A stretch of DNA of 64,000 nucleotides from Hymenobacter baengnokdamensis (GCF_008728635.1 NZ_CP044285.1:744001-808000), one strand, 5' to 3'. Shown: positions 44,459 to 53,768, counted from the stretch's first letter. Program-made: numbers and translations. Notes: generated from the letters alone by a model not told the origin.

Positions 44459-45172
44459 AATTTAATCGCGGGGTACCCCAACCGGGTGCTGCTCCGCGAT
44501 TTTTCGTTGCAGCTACCTGCTACGCCCAGCTTTGTGGCCGTGCTGGGCCACAATGGCGCGGGCAAAACCACGCTCTTTCGGGTACTTACGGGGCAGCTGC
44601 CCTACCAGGGCTCGGTACGGCTGGGCGGGCCCGAAGAGCTGCGCACCCTGCGCAGCCCGGCCCTGGCCCGGCGCCTGGGCTACCTGCCGCAGCGCGGAGC
44701 CCTCGACTTTAGCCTCTCGGTGCGCGAGCTGGTAGTGATGGGCCGCTACCGCCACCACGGCCTGTTCAGCACCTACGCTGCGGCCGATTATGCCCGCGCC
44801 GACGCGGCGCTGGCAGCCGTAGGCGCTAGGCAGTTGGCCGGGCAGGATTTTCGGCAGCTCTCGGGCGGTGAGCAGCAGCTGGTGTGGCTGGCGCAGCTTA
44901 GCCTGCAAGACGCGCCGCTGTATCTGCTCGACGAGCCCACCCAGCAGCTCGACGTATATCATCGGCGGCGTATATTCTCGCTGCTGCATAGATGGGTCGC
45001 CGACGAGGGCCGTACCATTTTGTGCAGCACCCACGACCTCGACAGCCTGCCCGCTTTACCCGGCTTTTTGCTGAACTTGTCGCGCCCCGAGCCGCAGCTG
45101 CTGCCCATCAGCGCTGAAAGCGTGGGGCTGGAGCGCGAATTTCTGGAGCAGCCAGCGACGCGCGCCTGGTAG
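44426..45172 (+). CDS. ABC transporter ATP-binding protein (FecE/BtuD-like)
   Basis: A 248-aa ATPase with Walker A LGHNGAGKTT, Q-loop YLPQRGAL, signature LSGGEQQLVWLAQ, Walker B LYLLDEPTQQLD and His-loop STHDLD. The GYLPQ and RELVVMGRYRHHGLFS stretches resemble iron-siderophore and B12 importers. No permease or binding protein is adjacent. The start is uncertain: TTG 44426 is the only available start in a reading frame that begins within a dispersed repeat, and N-terminal ITANCSLLIEN is repeat-derived. Confidence 0.85.
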   Translation: MITANCSLLIENLIAGYPNRVLLRDFSLQLPATPSFVAVLGHNGAGKTTLFRVLTGQLPYQGSVRLGGPEELRTLRSPALARRLGYLPQRGALDFSLSVRELVVMGRYRHHGLFSTYAAADYARADAALAAVGARQLAGQDFRQLSGGEQQLVWLAQLSLQDAPLYLLDEPTQQLDVYHRRRIFSLLHRWVADEGRTILCSTHDLDSLPALPGFLLNLSRPEPQLLPISAESVGLEREFLEQPATRAW

Positions 45173-45189
45173 TGCGCGGCCGCGCGCCG

Positions 45190-46386
45190 TTAGCGCTGCC
45201 CCGGCCGGCCGAGTAGCACCTGCGCAATGGAGCGCATAAACGGCCCCGGCGCTACTGAGTTCATAATGCGCAGGTTATCGGCCCAGGACGTTTGCTCATC
45301 CAGAAACCGAAATATTCTTTCTACCGGGTTGCGCTCGAAGAGCTGGCGAAACAAGTCGCGGGTCGTTTCGCCCTGGCGCTGCATAATATCGAGCAGCAGC
45401 GTATCGAACAGCCGGAACTGCCAGCGGTCGCCGGTTGGGTCGGGCGGGGGGTGGCCGGTAGCTGCCAGCGCTGCCACCAGCCGCGCCGAATGCGCCTGAA
45501 TACGCTGAAAAGCATAGCCGGTACTGGGCTTGGCGCGCCCGGCCCGGGTCCCCAGGTTGATAACGTGCGCCCCGGTGCGGGCCGGCAGCGGGTGGTCGGT
45601 CATGGGAATGGCCCCCTGCTCTTGCGCTATAACCTGGTAGTCGCCGGGTTTCAGCTGCAAGGTATTCGTTACGTACTCAAGCAGATAGCGCTCGTACTCT
45701 TCCTTGGCAAGGGGCTGCCCCGAAAAGAGCGTGTACTCGACCAGCGCCCGGCGCGGGCCGAAGGGCAGCACGTACATGAACCGCGCCTCGTGCTGCTGCT
45801 TGCCCCGAAAATCCATGAACTCCACCACCTGCGGGTCGAATACATCGCGCTCGGTTTCGATTTCCCAGCCTACGAAATGCTGTAGCAAATAGCGGTGCTT
45901 ACCGGGCTGCCGCTGCATGCGTGGTGGGCGACTATCAAACACATAGGCCGCATTGAACAGCACACCCTCTTGGGTAGTGACCCGTGCGCCGGCCGGCAGA
46001 TTTTCGACTGAGGCCACCCGGCCGCGTACTACCGTGAACTGCGCCGGGCGGGCGGCCAGCGCCTGGTGCACGAATTGGTAAAAATCCAAGCCGCGAATGG
46101 TGCGGTAGCGGTACTTGCCGAGCGCAAAAACGCGCTCGAAACCGGGGCTGCGAAACGCAATCTTGGCCCATTCGCCCACAGCCAGCCCGTCGAAAAGAGT
46201 GGGCTCACTGGCCCAGAACGACCAGGTACGGTCGTTCTCGTTTTTGGCCTCGGGCTCGATGAGCAGCACCCGCTTGTGCGCCAGGCGCGGCTCCTGAGCC
46301 AGGTGGTACGCCAGGCTCAGGCCCGCCGCCCCGCCCCCAACGATGAGGTAGTCGTGGGTTGGCAAAAAATCGGGAGGCTCAGGCAT
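45190..46386 (-). CDS. crtY: Lycopene beta-cyclase (CrtY-type)
   Basis: Closes the beta-ionone rings of lycopene, in the pathway to the red/orange carotenoids of pigmented Bacteroidota. A 398-aa FAD protein: dinucleotide site YLIVGGGAAGLSLA, KNENDRTWSFW (a cyclase signature), GKYRYRTIRGLDFYQ, FDSRPP, FMYVLPFG, and IPMTDHPLP. It is convergent with the ABC ATPase gene (17 bp between stops). No other carotenoid gene is in the window. Confidence 0.88.
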   Translation of the reverse strand: MPEPPDFLPTHDYLIVGGGAAGLSLAYHLAQEPRLAHKRVLLIEPEAKNENDRTWSFWASEPTLFDGLAVGEWAKIAFRSPGFERVFALGKYRYRTIRGLDFYQFVHQALAARPAQFTVVRGRVASVENLPAGARVTTQEGVLFNAAYVFDSRPPRMQRQPGKHRYLLQHFVGWEIETERDVFDPQVVEFMDFRGKQQHEARFMYVLPFGPRRALVEYTLFSGQPLAKEEYERYLLEYVTNTLQLKPGDYQVIAQEQGAIPMTDHPLPARTGAHVINLGTRAGRAKPSTGYAFQRIQAHSARLVAALAATGHPPPDPTGDRWQFRLFDTLLLDIMQRQGETTRDLFRQLFERNPVERIFRFLDEQTSWADNLRIMNSVAPGPFMRSIAQVLLGRPGQR

Positions 46387-46522
46387 GGCACAAAGATGCA
46401 GCCGGGCACATGCTTTGCCAATTTAGTGTTAGGTTCGTAGTAGTAACTCTATGCCCAGCCTTAGGCTGCACTATTTTAGTATTTTCCGGTGCTTTTCCTC
46501 GACTAGCCCATTGACTTGAAGT

Positions 46523-48616
46523 ATGAATCTGAATCCGGCGCTACTTTTTATACCGGCCGTGGCCGCTGGCCTGCTGGCCGCCCCGACCGCCCAAGCCCAA
46601 ACTGTACTCTGGGCCAGCAAGGTAGAAGCAGTTTCTTCCCAAAAAGCGAAGGGCAAGGAGCCGTTTTCGCCCGAAAAAGTACTGGGCGAACCCAATGCCC
46701 AGCCCCTTGGCCAAATCAACAACGAGGCCTGGATTCCGGCCAAGGACGGCCCCAACGAGTTTATTGAGGTGCGCTTTGCCCGCTCGGTGCAGGCCCAGCA
46801 GGTAACGGTTATCGAAAATTTTAACCCTGGCTCCGTCACCAAAATCGAGCTCATTGACACCAAGGGTGAGCACCACCAGGTATATACCAATACCAACCCC
46901 GGCCCGCTGCCCGAGGCCTTTCGCACGCTTCAGGTCAAGTTTAAGCCCGAGAAATATCGCACTATCGGGGCCCGCGTAACCATGAATACGGCCAAAGTGA
47001 CGGGCGTCAATCAGATTGATGCTATCGGCGTGGCCAACGTGGACGTGCAGATTGTGAAGCAGGATTTCAAGAATCCGGCCAGCTCCGACGTCGAGACGGT
47101 GCAGATGGACTCGACTCTTAAGAACCTGGGACCCAACATCAACAGCCGCTACGTAGATACTCATCCGGTAATTTCACCCGATGGGCGCACCATGTTTTTT
47201 GCCCGCCAGGGCCACCCCGGCAACGTGGGCGGCTCGCGCGACCCGCAGGATATCTGGTACTCGAAGCTGACGAGCGGCAAAAACCAGACCTGGAGCCTGG
47301 CCCGCAACCTGGGCTCGCCGCCCAACGGCCCCGAAGACCCCAATGGCCTGGCTTCGGTATCGGCCAACGGCCAGGTGGCGCTGCTGATTGGCGTGTACGT
47401 CGATGGGTTTATGGAGCCCAAGGGCTTCAGCACGAGCCGGCACTCGCCAGGTGGCTGGAGCGTGCCGCAGAAAGTGCAGATTGACAACTACCGCAACGAC
47501 GACAAGGAGCACCTCGACGGCTTCCTGGCAACTTCGGGCAAGGCGCTGCTCATGGCTGTGGAGCGCCCCGAGGGCCAGGGCGGGCAGGATATTTTCGTGA
47601 GTTTTCCCAAGCCCACGCCCGTGGGCGAGCAGTACGACCCCAAAAAGCCGGTGCAGTGGACCAAGCCCATCAGCCTGGGGCCTACCATTAACACGCCGGG
47701 GGCCGACTTTGCGCCCTTCCTGGCCTCGGATAATAAGACGCTGTATTTCGCCTCCGACGGGCACGGCGGATATGGTAAAAGTGATATATTCTACTCCAAG
47801 CGCCTCGACAGCACCTGGACGCACTGGAGCACGCCACGCAACATGGGGCCGGTGGTGAATTCGCCCGATTTTGATGCTTACTACACCGTGTCGGCGGCCG
47901 GCGATAACGCCTACCTGGTGTCGTCGCGCAATGGCACCGACGGCTCGAAAGACATTTTTCGCATTGCCCTGGCGCCGGCCTTCAAGCCCGAAGTGGTGAC
48001 GCTGGTGCAGGGCAAGGTGCTGGATGCCGTGACCAAAAAGCCCATCCGGGCGCTCATTCACTACGAAAACCTGATTACGGGCGAGGAAATCGGCGTGGCC
48101 GAATCATCGCCGGTCGATGGCTCCTACACCATTGTGCTGCCGGCCGGCGTGCAGTACGGCTACCGCGCCGAAGCGGCCGACTACATCGCCGAAAATGCCA
48201 GCCTCGACGCCACTACCTCTGACAAATATTCGGAAAAGCAGCAGGACCTGTTTCTGGTGCCCTTCAAAGTAGGTCAGAAAGTCAAGCTCAACAATATCTT
48301 CTTCCCGCAGAGCAAGTATTACCTGCAGCCCAGCTCCTTTCCCGAGCTGCTGCGCCTGGTGCGCATCCTGCGCGACTACCCCACGGTAGAGATTCTGATT
48401 GGCGGCCACACCGACAACCAGGGCGACCCCGCGCTAAACCTGAAATTGAGCGAAGACCGGGTGAACGAGGTGAAGAAATACCTGGTTAGCAAAGGGATTG
48501 ACGCCAAGCGCCTTACTACGCAGGGTTTCGGCGGCACCGAGCCCATTGCCAGCAATGAGCAGGAAGAAACCCGGCGCTTCAACCGCCGGGTAGAGTTTAC
48601 GATTACTAAGAAGTAA
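46523..48616 (+). CDS. PorE-like outer-membrane/peptidoglycan protein (beta-propeller, CRD, OmpA)
   Basis: A 697-aa exported protein (signal to about 26, APTAQAQ). The N-terminal domain (about 30-185) looks like a discoidin-type beta-sandwich (FIEVRFARSVQAQQVTVIENF). Then come PD40 beta-propeller blades (HPVISPDGRTMFFARQGHPG; PFLASDNKTLYFASDGHGGYG) to about 490, a carboxypeptidase-regulatory domain (VQGKVLDAVTKKPIRALI) and an OmpA peptidoglycan-binding domain (GGHTDNQGD, LSEDRVNEVKKYLVSKGI). PorE of the T9SS has the propeller-CRD-OmpA order but a TPR start instead. It is paired with a PorP/SprF gene, which supports a T9SS anchoring role. Confidence 0.82.
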   Translation: MNLNPALLFIPAVAAGLLAAPTAQAQTVLWASKVEAVSSQKAKGKEPFSPEKVLGEPNAQPLGQINNEAWIPAKDGPNEFIEVRFARSVQAQQVTVIENFNPGSVTKIELIDTKGEHHQVYTNTNPGPLPEAFRTLQVKFKPEKYRTIGARVTMNTAKVTGVNQIDAIGVANVDVQIVKQDFKNPASSDVETVQMDSTLKNLGPNINSRYVDTHPVISPDGRTMFFARQGHPGNVGGSRDPQDIWYSKLTSGKNQTWSLARNLGSPPNGPEDPNGLASVSANGQVALLIGVYVDGFMEPKGFSTSRHSPGGWSVPQKVQIDNYRNDDKEHLDGFLATSGKALLMAVERPEGQGGQDIFVSFPKPTPVGEQYDPKKPVQWTKPISLGPTINTPGADFAPFLASDNKTLYFASDGHGGYGKSDIFYSKRLDSTWTHWSTPRNMGPVVNSPDFDAYYTVSAAGDNAYLVSSRNGTDGSKDIFRIALAPAFKPEVVTLVQGKVLDAVTKKPIRALIHYENLITGEEIGVAESSPVDGSYTIVLPAGVQYGYRAEAADYIAENASLDATTSDKYSEKQQDLFLVPFKVGQKVKLNNIFFPQSKYYLQPSSFPELLRLVRILRDYPTVEILIGGHTDNQGDPALNLKLSEDRVNEVKKYLVSKGIDAKRLTTQGFGGTEPIASNEQEETRRFNRRVEFTITKK

Positions 48617-48621
48617 TAGCT

Positions 48622-48733
48622 GTTTGTCATGCTGAGCTTGCGAAGCATCTTATCACGTTCGCGCCGTTAGAATTTTCAGTCCAACGCTTCGTTCTTATCC
48701 GACAAGATGCTTCGTAAACTCAGCATGACAAAC
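48622..48733. repeat. GTCATGCTGAGCTTGCGAAG-type palindrome upstream of the PorP gene
   Basis: Arms 48622-48651 and 48704-48733 are 30 bp, complementary with two mismatches. The same family is found at 61974-62047. The right arm encodes MLRKLSMTN at the start of the PorP frame. Confidence 0.8.
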
Positions 48734-49771
48734 GTTTTTTTTCTGGGTAAGAAGTCGCCCCTTGGCCTACTTAGCGTGGCCTTGCTGGCCGCTGGCACCG
48801 CGCGGGCTCAGGACGTGTACTTTTCGCAGGCCTATGCCAACCGCCAGGCCGACAACCCCGCCTGGGCCGGCATGCTGGACGACTACAGCGCCACGCTGAG
48901 CTACCGCGACCAATTTCCGCAGCTGGCCGGTTCGTTCCAAACCGTGCAGCTGGCCACCGACTGGCGCCTGCCCCGGCCCGGCCTGCACCACGCGCTGGGG
49001 GTACTCATCAGCCAGGACCGCGCCGGCACCGTGGGCTATACCCGCTTTGGCGCTACGGCGCAGTATGCCTACCACACGCGCCTCACCCGCACGCTGGCCC
49101 TGAGCGGCGGCGCGCAGCTGGGCTACGGCCGCCAGCGCGTGGGCTACGACAACCTCACCTTTGGCGACCAGTACAGCGCCGATGGCACGTACACCGGCGC
49201 CAGCGCCGAAAGCCTGGCCGGCTTTCCACCCGTCAACTATGTGACGGTGGGCGTAGGCGGCGTGCTTTATGCTGAGCAGGCTTGGCTGAGCGTGTCGGGC
49301 CAGCACCTCAATCGGCCCGACCTAGGCTTCAGCACCCAGGCCGGCCTGCCGCTGCGGCTGTCGGTTAATGGCGGCTACAAGCTTTTTTTGCAAAAGGCGG
49401 CCGGCGCGGGCAAGGGCGAGGTACACGAAATCAGCTTTACGCCGACCCTGAGCTACACCCGCCAGGGGGGCTCGCAGCGCTCCGAAGCCGGGGCCTATTT
49501 TCTGGCCGACCCCGTTACGCTGGGCGCGCTGTACCGCAACCTCAGCAGCCCCGACCTGGGTACCCAGCACGTAGTGGCAGTAGTGGCGGGCATCGCCTTC
49601 GGCGACCTGCGAATTGGCTACAGCTACGACGTGGGAGTGAGCCAATTAGCCAGCGATTTGGGTGGGGCACACGAAATAACTTTAACGCTACGTGCGTTTG
49701 ACAGAGTAGAAAGCGCGTTTCGTCGCCTGAAACGTCGTAATTATCCCCTGGCCCCTTGTCCTAGCTTCTGA
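48707..49771 (+). CDS. PorP/SprF family type IX secretion membrane protein
   Basis: A 354-aa outer-membrane barrel of the PorP/SprF family: QDVYFSQAYANRQADNPAWAG after the signal, then repeated beta-hairpins (HALGVLISQDRAGTVG, YAYHTRLTRTLALSGG, FGDLRIGYSYDVGVSQLA). Family members hold T9SS cargo or link PorE-like proteins to the outer membrane. The frame starts at ATG 48707 inside a repeat; ATG 48725 (MTNVFFLGKKSPLG), also in the repeat, gives a more normal signal peptide and is equally likely. Confidence 0.85.
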   Translation: MLRKLSMTNVFFLGKKSPLGLLSVALLAAGTARAQDVYFSQAYANRQADNPAWAGMLDDYSATLSYRDQFPQLAGSFQTVQLATDWRLPRPGLHHALGVLISQDRAGTVGYTRFGATAQYAYHTRLTRTLALSGGAQLGYGRQRVGYDNLTFGDQYSADGTYTGASAESLAGFPPVNYVTVGVGGVLYAEQAWLSVSGQHLNRPDLGFSTQAGLPLRLSVNGGYKLFLQKAAGAGKGEVHEISFTPTLSYTRQGGSQRSEAGAYFLADPVTLGALYRNLSSPDLGTQHVVAVVAGIAFGDLRIGYSYDVGVSQLASDLGGAHEITLTLRAFDRVESAFRRLKRRNYPLAPCPSF

Positions 49772-49838
49772 TTCTTCGTAATATTGCAACCAAATTGCTT
49801 GTCATAATCTATTAGCGCCTTCGGCAAATTCCTTTGTT

Positions 49839-51113
49839 ATGAGATTTACTAACTATTTGAGCCTGCTGGCAGCCGGCACGCTGGCCCTGGCCAGCTGCGG
49901 CCACAAGGGCGCGCCAACGGCTACCAACCCCGGCAAGGCGTCGTCCACGACTGGTATTGAGTACAATACCGACGAAGGCATGAAGGTGGCGAACTTCAAG
50001 AAAATCCCGACCGGCCCCGGCCTGGTGTACATCGAAGGCGGGCGCACGGTGCTGGGCTCGCAGGAGGAAGATGTGACGAACAACCACGACAACATCGAGC
50101 GCACCGTTACCATTGCCTCGTTCTACATGGACGAAGCCGAAGTGGCAAACATTCACTGGCTTGAATATTTACACTTCCTACGCAAAGATTCCTCGGAAGA
50201 GAAATACAAGGCGGCCCTGCCCGACACCACCGTGTGGGCCCGCGACCTGTCGTTCAACGACCCATACGTGACGTACTACCTGCGCTATCCGGGCTTCCGC
50301 TACTTCCCGGTAGTGGGCGTTAACTGGTTGCAGGCCGATAGCTATTGCGCCTGGCGCACGGCCAAAGTAAACGAAAACCTGGCCAAGGGCGGTGGCGGCA
50401 GCAGCAAAGGCGGCCTGTTCAAGAAGAAAGATAAAAAAGGTGACGCCGGCACTGCCGCCGAAGGTGGCAAAACCGGTGCCGGTGCCGGGGCGCTGGCCGA
50501 TGGCAAAGGTGGGGCTTCCATCGAAAATGGCAACTCGGTACCCAACTACCGCCTGCCAACCGAAGCGGAGTGGGAATATGCTGCGCAGGCCCTGATTGGT
50601 ACCCAGGAAGTAGGCAATGAAAACCAGGAGCAAAAGCGGATTTATCCCTGGGATGGCCGCGCAACCCGCAATCCTTACGGCAAAAACCAGGGCCAGTTCC
50701 TGGCTAACTTCAAGCGGGGCCGGGGCGACTACGCTGGTATTGCGGGCAGCCTGAACGACGGCGCCATGATTACGGAGTACGTATATGCCTACCCGCCCAA
50801 CGACTACGGCCTGTACAATATGGCGGGCAACGTGAACGAGTGGGTGCAGGACGTTTACCGTCCGCTCTCGTTCCAGGACGTGGAGGACCTGAACCCTTTC
50901 CGCCGCAACGGCGTGGGTGACGATGCCAAAGGCTACGACACGAAAGGCTACCAGAGCCTTATCAACGACCACGTTCGCGTGTACAAAGGCGGCTCGTGGC
51001 GCGATGTAGCCTACTGGCTGTCGCCGGGCACCCGCCGCTTCCTGGCCGAAGATTCAGCTACGTCCACAATCGGTTTCCGCTGCGCGATGATTAACGCTGG
51101 CACGAACAAGTAA
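49839..51113 (+). CDS. gldJ: Gliding motility lipoprotein GldJ
   Basis: A 424-aa lipoprotein (signal ending LALASC, Cys20) with a formylglycine-generating-enzyme-like (SUMF1) fold used structurally: GPGLVYIEGGRTVLGSQEEDV, IASFYMDEAEVANI, PVVGVNWLQADSYCAWR, YRLPTEAEWEYAAQA, NVNEWVQDVYRP, and YKGGSWRDVAYW. STTGIEYNTDEG and the ALPDTTVWARDL region point to GldJ rather than GldK. It stabilises other Gld proteins and is needed for T9SS and gliding. A Gly/Lys/Ala low-complexity insert (about residues 187-237) interrupts the fold. Confidence 0.85.
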   Translation: MRFTNYLSLLAAGTLALASCGHKGAPTATNPGKASSTTGIEYNTDEGMKVANFKKIPTGPGLVYIEGGRTVLGSQEEDVTNNHDNIERTVTIASFYMDEAEVANIHWLEYLHFLRKDSSEEKYKAALPDTTVWARDLSFNDPYVTYYLRYPGFRYFPVVGVNWLQADSYCAWRTAKVNENLAKGGGGSSKGGLFKKKDKKGDAGTAAEGGKTGAGAGALADGKGGASIENGNSVPNYRLPTEAEWEYAAQALIGTQEVGNENQEQKRIYPWDGRATRNPYGKNQGQFLANFKRGRGDYAGIAGSLNDGAMITEYVYAYPPNDYGLYNMAGNVNEWVQDVYRPLSFQDVEDLNPFRRNGVGDDAKGYDTKGYQSLINDHVRVYKGGSWRDVAYWLSPGTRRFLAEDSATSTIGFRCAMINAGTNK

Positions 51114-51351
51114 GACCAAGGATTAGCTCGGATTTTAGCGGATTCCACGGATTTTGTGAACGCCGGAAAAGGCTGCCTCCGGGCAGCCTTTTTTGTTTTT
51201 TCATGCTATCTGGAAATCGCCGGCAAAAGGCGGCCAGCTTATCGAATAGCGATGAGTAGTTTGCAGGGACAACAAGGAACAATAAACCAGCGCCAGCCGC
51301 GCCGACCACAAAATCCGGGCAATCCGCTAAAATCCGAGCTAATCCTTGGTC
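51114..51351. repeat. ACCAAGGATTAGCTCGGATT-type inverted repeat element
   Basis: Arms of about 42 bp (51114-51155 and 51310-51351) carry GACCAAGGATTAGCTCGG and its complement and enclose about 150 bp. The element begins at the gldJ stop and ends over the comF stop. It encodes nothing and looks like a MITE or a dispersed palindrome. Confidence 0.75.
51167..51194 (+). terminator. Intrinsic terminator after gldJ, inside the repeat element
   Basis: An 11-bp stem, AAAAGGCTGCC / GGCAGCCTTTT (51167-51177 / 51182-51192), a TCCG loop and a T run. Confidence 0.85.
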
Positions 51352-52051
51352 ATTCGGCGCAGGCGATGGTGGCGATGCTTACCGCCTGGGCACCGGCGGC
51401 CAGCAGCACCGTTGCGCAGGCTTCGAGGGTGGCGCCCGTCGTGAGTACGTCATCAACCAGCAGAATATGGCGGCCGGCTACCCGTTCAGGCTCAGTTACT
51501 TCGAACACCGTGGCTACGTTCTGCCAGCGGGCGGCGCGTCCTTTACGGGTTTGCGAGGCCGTATGCTCGGTACGGCGCAGCGCGTGGGCGGCACAGGGGC
51601 ACGGCAATGCGGCAGCCAAGCCAGTGGCAAAGGCTTCGGCTTGGTTGTAGCCCCGGCGGGCCAGCTTGCGCCGGTGCAGCGGCACGGGCACCACCAGGTC
51701 GAACTCCGGGCCCAGGCCAGCGGCGGCCAGCTCGGCGCCGTATAGCTGGCCCAGCGCGCTGCCCACCTGCTGCTGGCCCCGGTACTTGAGCTGGTGCAGC
51801 AGCTCCTGCACACGGCCATTCTTCAGAAAGACCAGGTAACTCAGCGTATGCTGCACGGGCAGCTTGCCCCAGAACCGACGGGCCAGCGGGTTCTGGCCGG
51901 GGGGCAGCAGGTGGTAGTCGGTGTAGGGCAATTCGGCGCGGCAACTGGTGCAGAGGTGCGCTTCACCGCTCACTAGCAGCTCGCGGCAGGCCAGACACGG
52001 GCGCGGAAAAAACAGAGCCGCCAGGTCGGCCAGCAGCGGGGAAAGTATCAT
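51350..52051 (-). CDS. comF: ComF family phosphoribosyltransferase-like protein
   Basis: A 233-aa protein with an N-terminal zinc ribbon (CLACREL ... CTSCRAELPY) and a PRTase domain: FDLVVPVPLHRRKLARRGYNQAE and the PRPP loop HILLVDDVLTTGATLEA. Relatives support DNA uptake; the reaction is unknown. It is convergent with gldJ, and the stop lies in a repeat arm. Confidence 0.88.
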   Translation of the reverse strand: MILSPLLADLAALFFPRPCLACRELLVSGEAHLCTSCRAELPYTDYHLLPPGQNPLARRFWGKLPVQHTLSYLVFLKNGRVQELLHQLKYRGQQQVGSALGQLYGAELAAAGLGPEFDLVVPVPLHRRKLARRGYNQAEAFATGLAAALPCPCAAHALRRTEHTASQTRKGRAARWQNVATVFEVTEPERVAGRHILLVDDVLTTGATLEACATVLLAAGAQAVSIATIACAE

Positions 52052-52144
52052 TTCGGAGGCAAAGCGGTTAGGAAGCCGTAAGTTCGCCCTTGACGGGCAA
52101 ATCCTCTTTTTTACTTCATCTTTTTTACATTTTCTTTCGCTAAA

Positions 52145-52543
52145 GTGTCTCTTACCACCGACTTCAACGACTACCGCCAGCGCATGAACGAGCGCGTGCT
52201 GGCCTACGATAACAAGGTTATCAAGCGCTTTTTCAACCTCGACACCAACACATATGCCGCGGGCGCCATCGACGTAAAAACCAAGGAGATGCTGGGCCTG
52301 GCCTGCTCACTGGTGCTGCGCTGCGACGATTGCGTGAAATACCACCTCGGCAAGTGCCACGAAGAAGGCCTGAGCGACGAAGAGGTATTTGAGGTATTCT
52401 CGATTGCCAACCTCATCGGGGGCAGCATCGTGATTCCGCATTTTCGACGGGCTGTGGAGTACTGGGAAGTGCTGCGGGCCGAGGCGGCCCTGGCTGGCCC
52501 CCCGGCCGCTAAAACCACAACCCACCCTCCCCATGAGCATTAA
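52145..52543 (+). CDS. Carboxymuconolactone decarboxylase / AhpD-like protein
   Basis: A 132-aa all-helical protein with the redox-type motif LRCDDCVKYHLGKCHEEG (CxxC plus His), as in AhpD-like members, and DEEVFEVFSIANLIGGSIVIPHFRRAVE. It probably acts in peroxide or thiol redox chemistry. The start is GTG 52145 (MSLTTDF); ATG 52184 is the alternative. Its end overlaps the next gene by 11 bp. Confidence 0.82.
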   Translation: MSLTTDFNDYRQRMNERVLAYDNKVIKRFFNLDTNTYAAGAIDVKTKEMLGLACSLVLRCDDCVKYHLGKCHEEGLSDEEVFEVFSIANLIGGSIVIPHFRRAVEYWEVLRAEAALAGPPAAKTTTHPPHEH

Positions 52544-52904
52544 GCTGCCAGCCGGTGCCGGCGAGGGCGAAGCCGAGTTCAACCAGCGCTGGGACGAGCT
52601 GCTGACCGCGATGCAGGAGCGCTTTGGCCGGCGGCCCGACCTCAATGCGCTGCTGCTGCTTATTGGGGTGCAGGAGCTGGGGCAGGGCGTGGCCGAGTTT
52701 ACCAAGGAGCAAAAGCAGGACCTGATGCACATTGCCACCTGTAAGCTCTTCAGCCTCAGCGGGCACTACGCGCTGGAGCGCACCGATGAGGAAGGCTGGC
52801 CTCATTATAAGCTGCTTACGCCGGTGCCGTTTGCCAACCTCAAGGAACAGGAGCGCATGCTGAAATGGCATATCCTGGAATACTTCGACTCGCTCGATGA
52901 ATAA
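52533..52904 (+). CDS. Conserved hypothetical cytoplasmic protein
   Basis: A 123-aa protein, mostly helical, with LNALLLLIGVQELGQGVAEFTKEQKQDLMHIATCKLF and a terminal KEQERMLKWHILEYFDSLDE. I recall this type as common in Bacteroidota but know no function. It overlaps the AhpD-like gene by 11 bp, so the two are coupled. Confidence 0.75.
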   Translation: MSIKLPAGAGEGEAEFNQRWDELLTAMQERFGRRPDLNALLLLIGVQELGQGVAEFTKEQKQDLMHIATCKLFSLSGHYALERTDEEGWPHYKLLTPVPFANLKEQERMLKWHILEYFDSLDE

Positions 52905-52970
52905 GGTAGGGAGCGGCCATAATATATATAAAATACTATATTATGACCACCCCCTGCGTGACTACTTTTT

Positions 52971-53744
52971 ATGAAAATCGTTTCGTATAACCTCAACGGG
53001 CTGCGCTCGGCCCTGGGGAAGGGGCTGCTCGACTGGGTGGCCGCCGCCCAGCCCGACGTGCTGTGCGTGCAGGAGATAAAGGCCGGCACCGCTCCGCTCG
53101 ATGTGAGCGGCCTGGCGGCGCTGGGCTACCGCGCCTATCTGCATCCGGCCCAAAAGCCTGGCTACAGCGGCGTGGCAACGTTTAGCCGCCCCGAGCCTAA
53201 AGCGGTCGTGGTGGGCTGCGGTGAGGCGCTCTACGACTGCGAAGGCCGGGTGCTACGGCTCGATTTTGAAGGCGTATCGGTGCTGAACACGTATATGCCC
53301 TCGGGCACGAGCGGGCCGGCGCATCAAGCGTTTAAGCTTGCCTGGCTGCACTGGTTCCGGACCTATGTAGCCGCGCTGCGGCAAGATGCGGCCGTGCCGC
53401 CGCTCGTGATTGGCGGCGACTTCAACTGCTGCCCGGCGGCGATTGACCTGCACAACCCGAAAGCCAATCAGCACAGCCCCGGCTACACGCCCGAGGAGCG
53501 CCAGTGGTTTCGGGAAATGCTGGCCGATGGCTTTGCCGACTCGTTTCGAGAGCTGCACCCCGAGCTGCCCGGGCACTACTCGTGGTGGAGCTACCGGGCC
53601 GGCTCGCGGGCCCGCAACGTAGGCTGGCGGCTAGACCATCTGCTGCTCGACCAGGCGCTGCTACCCCGGCTGCAGGGTGCCGGTCTCTGGCCCGATGTCA
53701 GTCACTCCGACCATTGCCCGGCCTGGCTGGAGCTGGGAGCCTAG
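52971..53744 (+). CDS. xth: Exodeoxyribonuclease III / AP endonuclease
   Basis: Base-excision repair nuclease: AP endonuclease and 3'-5' exonuclease. A 257-aa EEP fold with MKIVSYNLNGLRSA, DVLCVQEIKAG (metal Glu), YSGVATFSR, VIGGDFNCCP (catalytic Asp, Asn), WWSYRAGSRARNVGWRLDHLL and the catalytic HSDHCP. At normal length and intact. A GC-rich terminator follows. Confidence 0.92.
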   Translation: MKIVSYNLNGLRSALGKGLLDWVAAAQPDVLCVQEIKAGTAPLDVSGLAALGYRAYLHPAQKPGYSGVATFSRPEPKAVVVGCGEALYDCEGRVLRLDFEGVSVLNTYMPSGTSGPAHQAFKLAWLHWFRTYVAALRQDAAVPPLVIGGDFNCCPAAIDLHNPKANQHSPGYTPEERQWFREMLADGFADSFRELHPELPGHYSWWSYRAGSRARNVGWRLDHLLLDQALLPRLQGAGLWPDVSHSDHCPAWLELGA

Positions 53745-53768
53745 GCTGGCCTGGGCTTCATTACTAAC

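Noticed and set aside
48376..48648. A minus-strand frame also starting MLRKLSMTN
   Set aside because: The left arm of the palindrome encodes the same residues; the remainder is antisense to the PorE-like gene.
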